Source of the DNA: Galbibacter pacificus | GTDB taxonomy: Bacteria; Bacteroidota; Bacteroidia; Flavobacteriales; Flavobacteriaceae | Reading direction: 5' to 3' | DNA: 64,000 nt | Assembly: GCF_029603165.1 (NCBI RefSeq) | Contig: NZ_JAQSVC010000005.1 | Coordinates: 124,001-188,000 of the forward strand | Shown here: positions 1-7,847 of the stretch, in pieces | Numbering within the stretch: position 1 is the first letter of the stretch | Layout of the letters: each line of letters starts with the position of its first letter | Program-made: the position numbers and the translations under genes | Notes under the pieces: model-generated | Told to the model about the DNA's origin: nothing | Databases searched by the model: none | The model's input: the letters and a program-made list of their open reading frames with translations, nothing else

Positions 1-123
1 AGCTACACGTCTTTTAAATATAAGGAGTTTTAATTCTCCATCGTCAAAACCAAAAACAATGCAGTCGGTCGCAACGTGCATTTTTGATTCATCTTTATAA
101 TATTCTTCTGCGCTTGAAATCAT
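1..123 (-). CDS. Nudix-family transcriptional regulator (NrtR/AraR-like), N-terminal part only
   Basis: The reading frame begins with ATG at 121-123 and runs off the left edge of the window, so only about 41 residues are visible. They start MISSAEEYYKDESK and continue with a stretch resembling the N-terminus of Nudix-domain regulators (HVATDCIVFGFDDGEL, then LLIFKR). In Bacteroidota, proteins of this build (a Nudix-like sugar-sensing domain followed by a winged helix, as in Bacteroides AraR) control sugar-utilisation genes. It diverges from galK-galT, so regulation of galactose use is the natural inference. An in-frame TAA lies just upstream of the ATG, which supports this start. The DNA-binding half is outside the window. 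The family call is fairly secure; the galactose role is inferred from position only. Confidence 0.7.
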   Translation of the reverse strand, partial: MISSAEEYYKDESKMHVATDCIVFGFDDGELKLLIFKRRVA

Positions 124-161
124 TGATGATTATAATTTATTTGAAAATATTTTAAAATTAC

Positions 162-186
162 AATAAAAGTATATATCACTTTTATT
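162..186. promoter_or_regulatory. Perfect inverted repeat, candidate operator between the Nudix regulator and galK
   Basis: Nine-base arms AATAAAAGT (162-170) and ACTTTTATT (178-186) are exact reverse complements around a 7-base spacer. The right arm touches the -7 box at 186-193. The position, in a 92-base divergent intergenic region beside a Nudix-type regulator gene, fits a repressor site for galK-galT. Binding by that regulator is an inference. Confidence 0.5.
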
Positions 187-193
187 ATATTTG
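186..193 (+). promoter_or_regulatory. galK -7 promoter box (TAnnTTTG)
   Basis: TATATTTG matches the Bacteroidota -7 consensus TAnnTTTG exactly. It lies 22 bases before the apparent TTG start of galK, which would leave a very short leader. No convincing -33 element was seen. It overlaps the right arm of the inverted repeat by one base. Confidence 0.5.
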
Positions 194-215
194 CTTCACG
201 TAAAATTAGCAAGAT

Positions 216-1382
216 TTGAAAAATACGACGCAATCTGATAATAGGCAAGAAAACTTTTTGGATTTAAAAAATTTTAAGGGCGAGGTTTCTGTACATTCAC
301 CCGGAAGGATTAATTTAATAGGGGAGCACATAGACTATAACGGGGGGCATGTTTTGCCCGCTGCCATCGATAAAAAGATTTACCTTTCTTTTAGAAAAAA
401 CGGCACGAATGCATGCCATATATGGTCTAAAAATTACCAAACAGGTTTTACTATCGATCTCGATGAGGTTAAACCCAGCCAAACAGAATGGCAAAACTAT
501 ATTTTGGGCGTTATTCATTACATACACGAGTTAAAACCAAATACGGTAAAGGGGTTCGATTGCGTTATTGACAGCCATTTGCCAATGGGTTCTGGTATTA
601 GCTCTTCGGCCGCTTTGGAATGTGGTTTTGCCAGCGGACTCAACAAGCTTTTTAATATCGGCCTTACCAAAGGTGAAATTATAATCCTCTCCCGCGATGC
701 CGAACATAATTATGTAGGTACCAAATGCGGGATAATGGATCAGTTTGCAGTGGTAAAAGGAAAAAAGAAGCACTTAATTTTACTCAACTGCCAAGATTTG
801 GAACATCAGCTTATAAAATCTGAATTTGTGCCATACCAACTTGTGCTGTTAAATTCCAATGTATCGCATAACCTTGCAAGTAGCGAGTACAATACAAGAA
901 GGAAAGAATGCGATGAAGCATTGGGGGTTGTAAATAAAAAATATCCGCAGTACAAATATTTGGTAGAAATACCAGAAAACGTAATCATGACATTTAAGGA
1001 CGAGCTTCCCGAAAAAGTCTACAACCGCGCCTTGTATGTTATACAGGAAAACAAACGGACACTCATGGCCGCAAATGCATTGGAGGATGAGCTTTTTGAA
1101 GTATTTGGCAATTTACTATATCAATCGCATCATGGGTTACGTAATTTATATGAAGTTAGTTGCGACGAACTTGATTTTATGGTGGATTTTTCAAAAGATT
1201 ACAATTATGTTTTAGGTTCCAGGATGATGGGCGGTGGTTTTGGAGGGTGTACCATTAATTTAGTTCACCAGGATCATGTTTCTTCATACATTGAAAAAAT
1301 TGGCAAGGCCTACAAAGAAAAATTTAATATTGAATTGAGCCCTATCGAAGTAAACATAAGCAATGGGGTGGAAATACATTGA
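216..1382 (+). CDS. galK: Galactokinase
   Basis: GalK phosphorylates D-galactose at C1 with ATP, the first committed step of the Leloir pathway, in the cytoplasm. The 388-residue protein has the usual length and all three GHMP-kinase motifs. These are the galactokinase signature GRINLIGEHIDYN (residues 30-42, with Arg31 as the expected catalytic Arg), the phosphate loop LPMGSGISSSAA (122-133), and the Gly-rich C-terminal motif MMGGGFGGC. The expected catalytic Asp is Asp175 in GIMDQF. The start is TTG; no in-frame ATG precedes the conserved region, and the N-terminus up to residue 25 is poorly constrained. It is followed directly by galT (stop codon 1380-1382, next ATG at 1385), so the two are co-transcribed. 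Regulation is probably by the divergent Nudix regulator. Function is confident. Confidence 0.96.
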   Translation: MKNTTQSDNRQENFLDLKNFKGEVSVHSPGRINLIGEHIDYNGGHVLPAAIDKKIYLSFRKNGTNACHIWSKNYQTGFTIDLDEVKPSQTEWQNYILGVIHYIHELKPNTVKGFDCVIDSHLPMGSGISSSAALECGFASGLNKLFNIGLTKGEIIILSRDAEHNYVGTKCGIMDQFAVVKGKKKHLILLNCQDLEHQLIKSEFVPYQLVLLNSNVSHNLASSEYNTRRKECDEALGVVNKKYPQYKYLVEIPENVIMTFKDELPEKVYNRALYVIQENKRTLMAANALEDELFEVFGNLLYQSHHGLRNLYEVSCDELDFMVDFSKDYNYVLGSRMMGGGFGGCTINLVHQDHVSSYIEKIGKAYKEKFNIELSPIEVNISNGVEIH

Positions 1383-1384
1383 AA

Positions 1385-2425
1385 ATGAGCAATACAATAA
1401 ACAATAAACCGCATAGAAGATATAATATTTTAACTGGCGAATGGATTTTGGTTTCGCCACACAGGACCAAGCGTCCTTGGCAAGGCAAAAAGGATCAAAA
1501 AAGTGAATTACAAAAAGTAGCTTACGACCCAAATTGCTATTTATGCCCAACCAACGAAAGGGCGAGCGGAGACGTAAACCCAGACTATAAGGGAACCTAT
1601 AGTTTTACAAACGATTTTGCCGCGCTTTTACCCGATGTGGAGCCAGAACAATACAAAGAAGGTTTGTTGCAGGCCGAAACCGAAATGGGAAGATGCAAGG
1701 TAGTTTGCTTTTCGCCCAATCATGCGCTTACATTGCCGTTAATGGAAGTCGAAGAAATTACCAATGTAGTAAAACTATGGAAAGAAGAATATAAATCCCT
1801 TGGAGAAAAAGAAGGGATTAACCATGTGCAAATATTCGAAAACAAAGGCACCATCATGGGGTGTAGCAATCCGCACCCGCACGGGCAAATATGGTCGCAG
1901 TCTTCTATTCCGCAAGAGGTTGTAAAAAAACAGGAAAAGCAAAAAGAATATTGGGAGGCCAACAACAGCAGCTTGTTGCAGGATTATTTAAAGCAGGAGC
2001 TTGAATTAAAAGAGCGTATATTACTGGAAAACGATCATTTTGTGGCCTTAATGCCTTATTGGGCCGTTTGGCCTTATGAAGCCATGATCGTGCCAAAAGA
2101 ACATTACCAGGCCATTTCCCAGTTAAACGAAAAAGAAGAAGTTGCCTTTGCTGAAATTATTAAAGAATTGACCATAATGTTTGATAATCTTTTTGAAACT
2201 TCGTTCCCGTATTCATCAGGAATACACCAACGTCCTACGGATGGTGGGGAACACCCGGAATGGCATTTTCATATGTCATTTTATCCACCGTTGTTGCGCT
2301 CGGCAGAAGTAAAGAAATTCATGGTAGGGTACGAAATGTTTGCCAATCCCCAAAGGGACATCACGGCAGAATCTGCGGCAGAAACGCTCCGGGGCCTTCC
2401 AAAAGTACATTATAGTAAAAAGTAA
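1385..2425 (+). CDS. galT: Galactose-1-phosphate uridylyltransferase (UDP-glucose--hexose-1-phosphate)
   Basis: GalT exchanges UMP between UDP-glucose and galactose-1-phosphate, using the product of galK. The active-site His-Pro-His motif is present as NPHPHGQIW, with His166 as the expected uridylylated nucleophile. A CYLC pair (Cys51, Cys54) corresponds to the N-terminal zinc site. The C-terminal half contains the second HIT-like domain with a HFHMSFYPP segment. At 346 residues it matches the family. I chose ATG 1385, two codons after an in-frame TTG at 1379, because the ATG sits two bases after the galK stop. No galE or galactose permease is present, so the pathway must be completed elsewhere. 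Confidence 0.96.
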   Translation: MSNTINNKPHRRYNILTGEWILVSPHRTKRPWQGKKDQKSELQKVAYDPNCYLCPTNERASGDVNPDYKGTYSFTNDFAALLPDVEPEQYKEGLLQAETEMGRCKVVCFSPNHALTLPLMEVEEITNVVKLWKEEYKSLGEKEGINHVQIFENKGTIMGCSNPHPHGQIWSQSSIPQEVVKKQEKQKEYWEANNSSLLQDYLKQELELKERILLENDHFVALMPYWAVWPYEAMIVPKEHYQAISQLNEKEEVAFAEIIKELTIMFDNLFETSFPYSSGIHQRPTDGGEHPEWHFHMSFYPPLLRSAEVKKFMVGYEMFANPQRDITAESAAETLRGLPKVHYSKK

Positions 2426-2491
2426 ACGATAAGGACCAAAATTTATATTAATAAAAAAACTAGATAATTCTAGCATTTTTGGTTGTAGATG

Positions 2492-2935
2492 TTATTTTAT
2501 CCTTTTGTAATTTTCCGAGAAAATGGAGTTTCCTTCATCATCAATGGTAATCTGGCTAAAATGGTTTTTGTCTGTTACCAGTTTAAACGAAAAAATCCGC
2601 ATGGTATCAATAATACGCATCATGGACGCAGAACCATATTCAAGTTTTTCCTGTAAAGCATTATCCGTAGTATTGTAAGACCCGTATCCAAACCATTCAA
2701 CAGAATCCTTGGGCACAAAGCGGGTCCACATAACCTTACCTTCATGATACATTTTAATTTGCCGGTAACCGTCAACATTATGAATGGTATCTATAACGGT
2801 ATTATTGTCGTAGGTATAGCGGTTTTCCAGTTCCCATACACCTTGAATAGAATTTTTTTGATCATCATCTTCAGAAGTACCCGAAAGAAGCACAAGAGCA
2901 AAAACAATAACCAATGGATAAAATATTGTCTTCAT
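2492..2935 (-). CDS. Small exported protein, lipocalin-like (DUF4488-type)
   Basis: 147 residues with an N-terminal hydrophobic export signal (MKTIFYPLVIVFALVLLSG) and no lipobox Cys. The body begins IQGVWELENRY and has alternating strand-like segments (YRQIKMYHEGKVMW, FSFKLVTDKNHFSQI, SIFSENYKRIK), typical of small lipocalin-like domains in Bacteroidota that begin with a G-x-W strand. I know no biochemical function for the family. It is transcribed alone, convergent with galT and divergent from trxB. The domain assignment is from pattern memory and is moderate; export is well supported. Confidence 0.6.
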   Translation of the reverse strand: MKTIFYPLVIVFALVLLSGTSEDDDQKNSIQGVWELENRYTYDNNTVIDTIHNVDGYRQIKMYHEGKVMWTRFVPKDSVEWFGYGSYNTTDNALQEKLEYGSASMMRIIDTMRIFSFKLVTDKNHFSQITIDDEGNSIFSENYKRIK

Positions 2936-3108
2936 AACTGCTTTATTTTTGATGAATTATTAATTTGAGTACTGTTAATTTACGAATTTTTATGTTATGA
3001 ACGAAATAAAACGAACATTCTTTAATGCACGACTTTCAATATTAAATTTGTTTATTGTTTGATAATAACTTTTCATCATTTCGGCTGTAAGCTTTTTACT
3101 AAAAAACC

Positions 3109-3116
3109 TACTTTTG
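3109..3116 (+). promoter_or_regulatory. trxB -7 promoter box (TAnnTTTG)
   Basis: TACTTTTG matches TAnnTTTG exactly and lies 28 bases before the trxB ATG, giving a leader of about 20-25 bases. The upstream region is AT-rich without a clear -33 element. Confidence 0.5.
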
Positions 3117-3144
3117 CTATATAAATATTTAGAAAGGATATATC

Positions 3145-4116
3145 ATGTCTGAAAAAGTTGAAAGAATAAAATGTTTAATAATAGGTTCTGGCCCTGCGGG
3201 GTACACAGCTGCAATATATGCTGCCAGGGCCGATATGAAACCTGTAATCTATACAGGGTTGGAGCCCGGAGGGCAATTAACAACTACAACCGAGGTTGAT
3301 AATTTTCCCGGCTATCCAGAAGGGATAGACGGCCCCTCAATGATGGTACAGTTGCAACAACAGGCAGAACGCTTTGGAACGGAAGTGAGAATAGGAATGA
3401 TAACCTCCATAGAATTGAGCGATGAAGTAGGGGGCATCCATAAAGCGGTGGTAGACAATGCTACAAACATAGAGGCCGAAACGGTAATAATATCTACAGG
3501 TGCAACGGCCAAATACCTTGGACTGCCAAGCGAGCAACGCTTAAGAGGAGGCGGGGTATCTGCATGTGCTGTTTGCGACGGGTTCTTTTTTAAAGGTCAA
3601 GATGTTGCCATTGTAGGCGGTGGGGATACCGCTGCCGAAGAAAGTACTTATTTGGCCAATATTTGCAACAAAGTTACCCTATTGGTACGAAAAGGAGAGA
3701 TGAGGGCTTCCAAAGCCATGCAGCACCGGGTAAACAATACGCCCAACCTGGAAGTTAAATACTACACAGAAATAGAAGAAGTTCTTGGAGACCAAGTAGT
3801 AGAAGGCCTTAAGTTGGTAAACAACCAAACCGGTGAAAAAGAGGAAATTAAAATTACAGGCTTATTTATAGCAATAGGACATAAACCAAATACCGATATC
3901 TTTAAGGACCAATTGGAAATGGACGAAACCGGGTATATTGTTACCAAGGGGAAATCCACAAAGACAAACAAGCCCGGGGTTTTTGCCAGTGGCGACGTTC
4001 AGGATAAGGAATACCGTCAGGCTATTACCGCTGCCGGGACTGGTTGTATGGCCGCTTTGGATGCAGAGCGCTATTTGGCAGCCGTTGAGAGCAAAGAAGC
4101 TGAAATAGAGGCATAA
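3145..4116 (+). CDS. trxB: Thioredoxin reductase
   Basis: This FAD/NADPH flavoenzyme reduces thioredoxin in the cytoplasm. The 323-residue protein shows the N-terminal FAD Rossmann motif IIGSGPAGYTAAIYAAR (residues 12-28), the redox-active disulfide CAVCDG (Cys141, Cys144), the NADPH-binding GGGDTAAEES (158-167), and the C-terminal FAD motif GVFASGDVQD. Length and motif order match low-molecular-weight bacterial TrxB. It is monocistronic, with a promoter box at 3109-3116 and a strong terminator directly downstream. The short acidic tail after AALDAERYL is slightly longer than in E. coli but not unusual. Confidence 0.97.
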   Translation: MSEKVERIKCLIIGSGPAGYTAAIYAARADMKPVIYTGLEPGGQLTTTTEVDNFPGYPEGIDGPSMMVQLQQQAERFGTEVRIGMITSIELSDEVGGIHKAVVDNATNIEAETVIISTGATAKYLGLPSEQRLRGGGVSACAVCDGFFFKGQDVAIVGGGDTAAEESTYLANICNKVTLLVRKGEMRASKAMQHRVNNTPNLEVKYYTEIEEVLGDQVVEGLKLVNNQTGEKEEIKITGLFIAIGHKPNTDIFKDQLEMDETGYIVTKGKSTKTNKPGVFASGDVQDKEYRQAITAAGTGCMAALDAERYLAAVESKEAEIEA

Positions 4117-4143
4117 ATAAAAAACCTTTGTATTAAAAAAATC

Positions 4144-4178
4144 AAACCCCCGGAAACAATTGCTTTCGGGGGTTTTTT
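4144..4178 (+). terminator. Rho-independent terminator of trxB
   Basis: AAACCCCCG (4144-4152) pairs with CGGGGGTTT (4167-4175), with a bulged G and three inner A-T pairs. A T run follows. It lies 28 bases after the trxB stop. Confidence 0.85.
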
Positions 4179-4247
4179 AGTTAGGTTGTTTGATTGCCCA
4201 CTATGTGGGTTAATCTTTTCGGTGGTCTTATAAAGTTGCACCGAAAC

Positions 4248-4976
4248 TTACCCGCGGGAAATATCTCCCGAACCGGATACTTTAGAATCTTCTTTTTCAG
4301 GGGATCCATAATAATCAACATCTCCTGATCCTGAGACCCTTGCTTTTAAAAAGCCGTCACAATATACATCAATATCTCCAGACCCCGAAATGGAAGCATC
4401 TACATTTGTGGCTTTTAATTCCTTGGCATGGATGTCGCCAGAGCCTGAAATTGCACATTCAAAATCGGTTGTTTTACCACTTAAACTTATGTCGCCAGAG
4501 CCTGTTAAATCGCTTTCTACGCTATTTGCCTCGACAATAACCTGTAAGTCGCCAGAACCTGTAAGGTTGGCTTCAAACTGGTCGGTTTTTATGGTGTTTT
4601 TTGTAACAATATCGCCCGATCCTGTTAACGAAACCGCATCGAGGCTTTCAAAAGGAACGGTTATTAAAATTTCTTTGTTGTGGCTTGGCCTTAAGTCGTA
4701 ACCCTCTTCGGTTTTAATTACAAGTTTGCTGCCCCTAACTTCGGTAACTATGTGCGGAATAAGGTTTTCTTCTGCCGAAATGGTTATTTTCCCTTCGTTT
4801 CCGGCAACAAGTTCAACATCAAAAAATCCTGCAACGTCTACTTCGGCATAATTAGAGGTATTTCTTTCCAATGTTTGAACATTTCCGTTCCCTTTTACCT
4901 TTTCGTTGCCAAACCATTGGGCATTGGCCGTTAAAGTAGCGGTTAGGGCCATACTAATTAAGATGAGTCTTTTCAT
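4248..4976 (-). CDS. Exported beta-helical 'head GIN' domain protein (DUF2807)
   Basis: The start MKRLILISMALTATLTANA is a clean signal peptide; upstream in-frame codons to 5033 are ignored because the signal begins here. The mature protein of about 220 residues contains a motif with the core GSGD recurring roughly every 17-20 residues (TGSGDIVTK, TGSGDLQV, TGSGDISLSG, SGSGDIHAK, SGSGDIDVY, SGSGDVDYY, SGSGDISRG). This is the signature of the DUF2807 right-handed beta-helix. The protein is exported and probably exposed at the cell surface or in the periplasm; no molecular function is known. It is the last gene of the minus-strand operon with the ECF sigma factor and anti-sigma-like gene, so it may be a target or part of the signalling unit. 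Confidence 0.85.
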   Translation of the reverse strand: MKRLILISMALTATLTANAQWFGNEKVKGNGNVQTLERNTSNYAEVDVAGFFDVELVAGNEGKITISAEENLIPHIVTEVRGSKLVIKTEEGYDLRPSHNKEILITVPFESLDAVSLTGSGDIVTKNTIKTDQFEANLTGSGDLQVIVEANSVESDLTGSGDISLSGKTTDFECAISGSGDIHAKELKATNVDASISGSGDIDVYCDGFLKARVSGSGDVDYYGSPEKEDSKVSGSGDISRG

Positions 4977-5039
4977 TTTATATGTTTTTAAGTTATTATT
5001 TTTTTTGAAGGATTGGTAGCTGGTTACCGTCAAAGGTTT

Positions 5040-6113
5040 TTATTTTTTATTAAGGCTCACACCCCCATATTCTGAGTTTATGTATACTTTGTTCTTTCCA
5101 CTGCTTCCGTGGTATCCTTGATAATATTTCTCGGTAGATTTGTCTCTTTTTATTTTATACTCAAAGTTGGTGTCACCACTTAGTCCGGCATATTCAAGGT
5201 CTATTTCAAAGTCAAAATGATACCCGCTGTTATAGCCTATTTTAATACCCGTATAATCGCTTTGTACGTTCAAGTTCCCGGCATCGGCGGCCATCTCGTC
5301 GATTTTTAACGAACCGTAATCCGAGCTTACATCAACATTGCCGTGCACGACCCCAAAATGTGTGGAAAGATAGTCGCCCGTACCTTTTATATTGTTGGCA
5401 TTTTCCAGTTTAATACTGCCATAGTCGCAGGAATATTCAATATTTCTGGCATTTTTTACTTCCGAAGTGGTATAATCGGCACTTATTACAAGATCTCTGG
5501 CATTTTCAACTTCATAACTTGAATAATCAGCATTTATTTTACCACTTTTTATATATTCAAAAGTAGATTTAGAAGTATAATCAAAGCTCAACTGGTTATT
5601 GTCGGCATTGAGTTTGCCAATTTCCATTTTACCATAATCGCAACTAATGTTGGCCAGGCCATTAATCTCGTCAAGGTAGATCCCGCCATAATCGTTATCC
5701 AGATCTACACTGTTCCCAACGGGCACCTTTATGGTATAGTTAATTTCCATGCTAATGTTGTTGTTGTTTCCCCAGCCCCAACCGTTTTTTTGAAAAATGG
5801 TCTTGGCAGAGACCACAGAGCTCGAAGCATGGAACTCCACGTCTATCTCGTCCAGTTTTCTTTGTGCTTTTTCCTCGCTGTTGCTATTGGTTTTTATGTG
5901 CACTTCTATAACGGTTCTGTTCTCGTTCCAGGAAGTAATATACAGGTTGCCGTAACTATTCTCGATATCCAAACGGGCCGTGGGGCTTACGGTAAATTCC
6001 TTCTTTATTTTTTTCTCTTTGGTGTACTTACCGTTCCATCCCGGTCCGGATGCACTGGCCCATAGCGGCAGGCAAATAAGCACACATACTAGTTTATATA
6101 ATCTGACTTTCAT
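5040..6113 (-). CDS. Exported beta-helical protein of the DUF4097/adhesin-like family
   Basis: 357 residues with a signal peptide (about 1-22, ending WASASG). The rest is a run of short beta-strand repeats in which DYG, DYT or DYS recurs about every 20 residues (ENSYGNLYI, DNDYGGIYLD, SCDYGKMEI, SADYTTSEV, SCDYGSIKL, SSDYGSLKI, QSDYTGIKI, NSEYGGVSL). This is the DUF4097-type beta-solenoid. Its start overlaps the end of the anti-sigma-like gene by 20 bases, showing translational coupling. No enzymatic residues are evident. It pairs with the next gene (GIN-domain protein), which has a related fold, suggesting that both are surface or periplasmic proteins governed by the sigma factor. Confidence 0.8.
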   Translation of the reverse strand: MKVRLYKLVCVLICLPLWASASGPGWNGKYTKEKKIKKEFTVSPTARLDIENSYGNLYITSWNENRTVIEVHIKTNSNSEEKAQRKLDEIDVEFHASSSVVSAKTIFQKNGWGWGNNNNISMEINYTIKVPVGNSVDLDNDYGGIYLDEINGLANISCDYGKMEIGKLNADNNQLSFDYTSKSTFEYIKSGKINADYSSYEVENARDLVISADYTTSEVKNARNIEYSCDYGSIKLENANNIKGTGDYLSTHFGVVHGNVDVSSDYGSLKIDEMAADAGNLNVQSDYTGIKIGYNSGYHFDFEIDLEYAGLSGDTNFEYKIKRDKSTEKYYQGYHGSSGKNKVYINSEYGGVSLNKK

Positions 6114-6660
6114 TGTTTGAGGTTTTTATTTGTTTAACTTCTTCTATTTGAGACAATACATCTTGCAATAAATTTATCCTTGTCTGGAAATTAATTATCA
6201 TGGCATTTAAAATTTGTTTGCTGTTGCCATCGTTCGCCAAATCGGTTTCCAACTCTTTATAATCGGTTTCCAGCTTTTTTATTTGAAGCATGGCATCGTC
6301 TATCATCTGTTTGGTCTCGGGTGTTGCCTCTGCTTGAATTTTTTCCATTTCTTCGTTAATCAAAGAAGAAAAGTAGAATTCGGTCTTTTCTATCTCGGTA
6401 GGTTCTTTTACGTGTTCCACTACAGGAGAAGGCTCATAAAAGAGTTTCGCCCCGATAGCCACCAAAATAGCCAGGGAAGCGGCAATAGAGAGTGCTTTCC
6501 ATACAAGGACCCGTGACTTCCTTTTAGGGAGCGCCACTACTTTTTGCTGTTTTTCCAGCTTGTTCAAAAAGCGTGCTTCGTGCCCTTTTTGGGGTTCTTC
6601 AACATCCCAATCGTTTTTCAGTTCATCAAAAAGATGTTCTATGTTGTCTTTAGGCTTCAT
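6094..6660 (-). CDS. Single-pass membrane anti-sigma-factor-like protein
   Basis: 188 residues. A charged cytoplasmic N-terminus (about 1-50, starting MKPKDNIEHLFDELKNDWDVEEP) is followed by one transmembrane helix (about 51-70, VWKALSIAASLAILVAIGAKLFY). The external part is acidic, helical and coiled-coil-like (about 85-175). It overlaps the ECF sigma gene upstream by 11 bases. A small protein with a cytoplasmic helix segment, one membrane span and an extracytoplasmic domain, coupled to an ECF sigma gene, is the usual anti-sigma layout. The sequence lacks the classical zinc-binding HxxxCxxC motif, so the role is inferred from architecture and position. Confidence 0.65.
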   Translation of the reverse strand: MKPKDNIEHLFDELKNDWDVEEPQKGHEARFLNKLEKQQKVVALPKRKSRVLVWKALSIAASLAILVAIGAKLFYEPSPVVEHVKEPTEIEKTEFYFSSLINEEMEKIQAEATPETKQMIDDAMLQIKKLETDYKELETDLANDGNSKQILNAMIINFQTRINLLQDVLSQIEEVKQIKTSNNESQII

Positions 6661-7213
6661 ATGGTTCTGCTTTTAATTTTTGTCTTAAGCTTTCTTTTGC
6701 CCTAGATACTGTGGTCCTGCAATTGGCATAACTCACGTTCATAATTGTACTTATTTCTTCATAATCGTATCCTTCTATTAAATGAAGGGTTAAAGCAATC
6801 CTGTAATTGTCCTTCAACATTTTCATGGTCTGCAACACTTTTTGAGCCTTAATGTTGGTAAACTCATGGTCAGGTTCAATTCCATTACTGTCTTCAACCC
6901 TATGTAAAACATCGTCCAGCGGCACAACACTGTTCCTTTGTTGTTTTCTGTAATGATGAATACTGTTGTTTATTACAATACGTTTTAACCATGCTCCAAA
7001 AGCAACTTCGCCCCTATACGTGTCAAGTTTCGTAAACGCGTTTAAAAACGATTCCTGCATTACGTCTTCTGCTTCAAAGGGGTCGTTTACAATCCTTACC
7101 GAAGTATTGTACATGGCCTTGTAATAACGGTTGTACAGCTCCATTTGTGCCGATTGCTCTCCTTCTTTGCAGCGTGCTAATAGTTGATCGGTATTTAACT
7201 TTTGTTGGCTCAA
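6650..7213 (-). CDS. ECF-type RNA polymerase sigma factor
   Basis: 187 residues with sigma-70 region 2 (about 25-95: YNRYYKAMYNTSVRIVNDP, AEDVMQESFLNAF, GAWLKRIVINNSIHHYRK) and region 4 (about 130-180: LIEGYDYEEISTIMN with the helix-turn-helix YANCRTTVSRAKESLRQKL). The apparent start is TTG at 7213; the next Met is inside region 2, so TTG is required. It heads an operon with the membrane protein and two exported beta-helical proteins. It would redirect RNA polymerase in response to an envelope signal, held inactive by the next gene product. The target promoters are unknown. Confidence 0.9.
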   Translation of the reverse strand: MSQQKLNTDQLLARCKEGEQSAQMELYNRYYKAMYNTSVRIVNDPFEAEDVMQESFLNAFTKLDTYRGEVAFGAWLKRIVINNSIHHYRKQQRNSVVPLDDVLHRVEDSNGIEPDHEFTNIKAQKVLQTMKMLKDNYRIALTLHLIEGYDYEEISTIMNVSYANCRTTVSRAKESLRQKLKAEPYEA

Positions 7214-7405
7214 AAAGTAATTCGTTTATTATAAAGATAAGGTTCCTTTTAGATTGTTACAGTTTGCTAAAATTTTTTTTGAATTATTTTTTTATGAAGT
7301 CACCGGCTCCTTCAACATTAAGTAATACGGCAGCTAATGGAAATTGAAGACAATATCTTTCTTAACGTTTAATTTTGGTTAGTTGAGAGTTGAGAGTTGA
7401 TGGTT

Positions 7406-7436
7406 CAGAGGCTCAAAGTTGCAAAGGTTCAAAGTT
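7406..7436. repeat. 31-base dispersed repeat, copy 1
   Basis: Starts CAGAGGCTCAAAGTTGC and continues with AAAGGTTCAAAGTT. It differs from copy 2 by one base (C versus T at the seventh position) and is internally repetitive (TCAAAGTT twice). Confidence 0.75.
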
Positions 7437-7676
7437 CAAGGCTCATTATGAACAAATAGCGAGTCCCTATTCACTTTTCCCTAACCACTCTTCAAAGTAG
7501 CAGTCACTTCGATGTTACGCTGCTAGGTAGCTACATAGCTATGTTGTCATCAGTATACTTGACTATTAACAGTTAACAATTAACCATTCAAATCCACAGT
7601 CACTTCGACGGAGGAGAAGTCGCATACTATCATAAGGAAATAAGCCAATAAGTTAAAAAGGAAAGGTTTTTTGTTT

Positions 7677-7707
7677 CAGAGGTTCAAAGTTGCAAAGGTT
7701 CAAAGTT
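7677..7707. repeat. 31-base dispersed repeat, copy 2
   Basis: Starts CAGAGGTTCAAAGTTGC. It lies 271 bases from copy 1 in the same orientation with one mismatch. Confidence 0.75.
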
Positions 7708-7847
7708 TTACAAGTATAGGGAAAAGAGATGTTATTTGTTATTAGACCGACTTAATGCAAACAATGAGTAACTACCAACGACCAACGCATAGCAATATAA
7801 CAACCTTAAACCTGAAACCTTGAACCCAAAACCATAACCCGACAGGA

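Larger units (their letters stand above)
7214..7847. other. 634-base non-coding region with dispersed repeats
   Basis: No credible gene is present. The region is made of short simple-looking repeats: a near-identical 31-base element twice (7406-7436 and 7677-7707), a CAGTCACTTCGA element twice (7501-7512 and 7597-7608), and small hairpins (TAGCAG ... CTGCTA around 7498-7527; ACTTC ... GAAGT around 7602-7620). Composition and texture differ from the coding flanks. The operon promoter for the sigma factor should lie at the left end. Confidence 0.6.

Noticed and set aside
2460-2476. CTAGA ... TCTAG hairpin after galT as a terminator
   Set aside because: Only a five-base A/T-rich stem with a modest T run; too weak to list.
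7381-7830. CRISPR array in the repeat-rich region
   Set aside because: Only two copies of each element with irregular spacing, and no regular spacers or cas genes.
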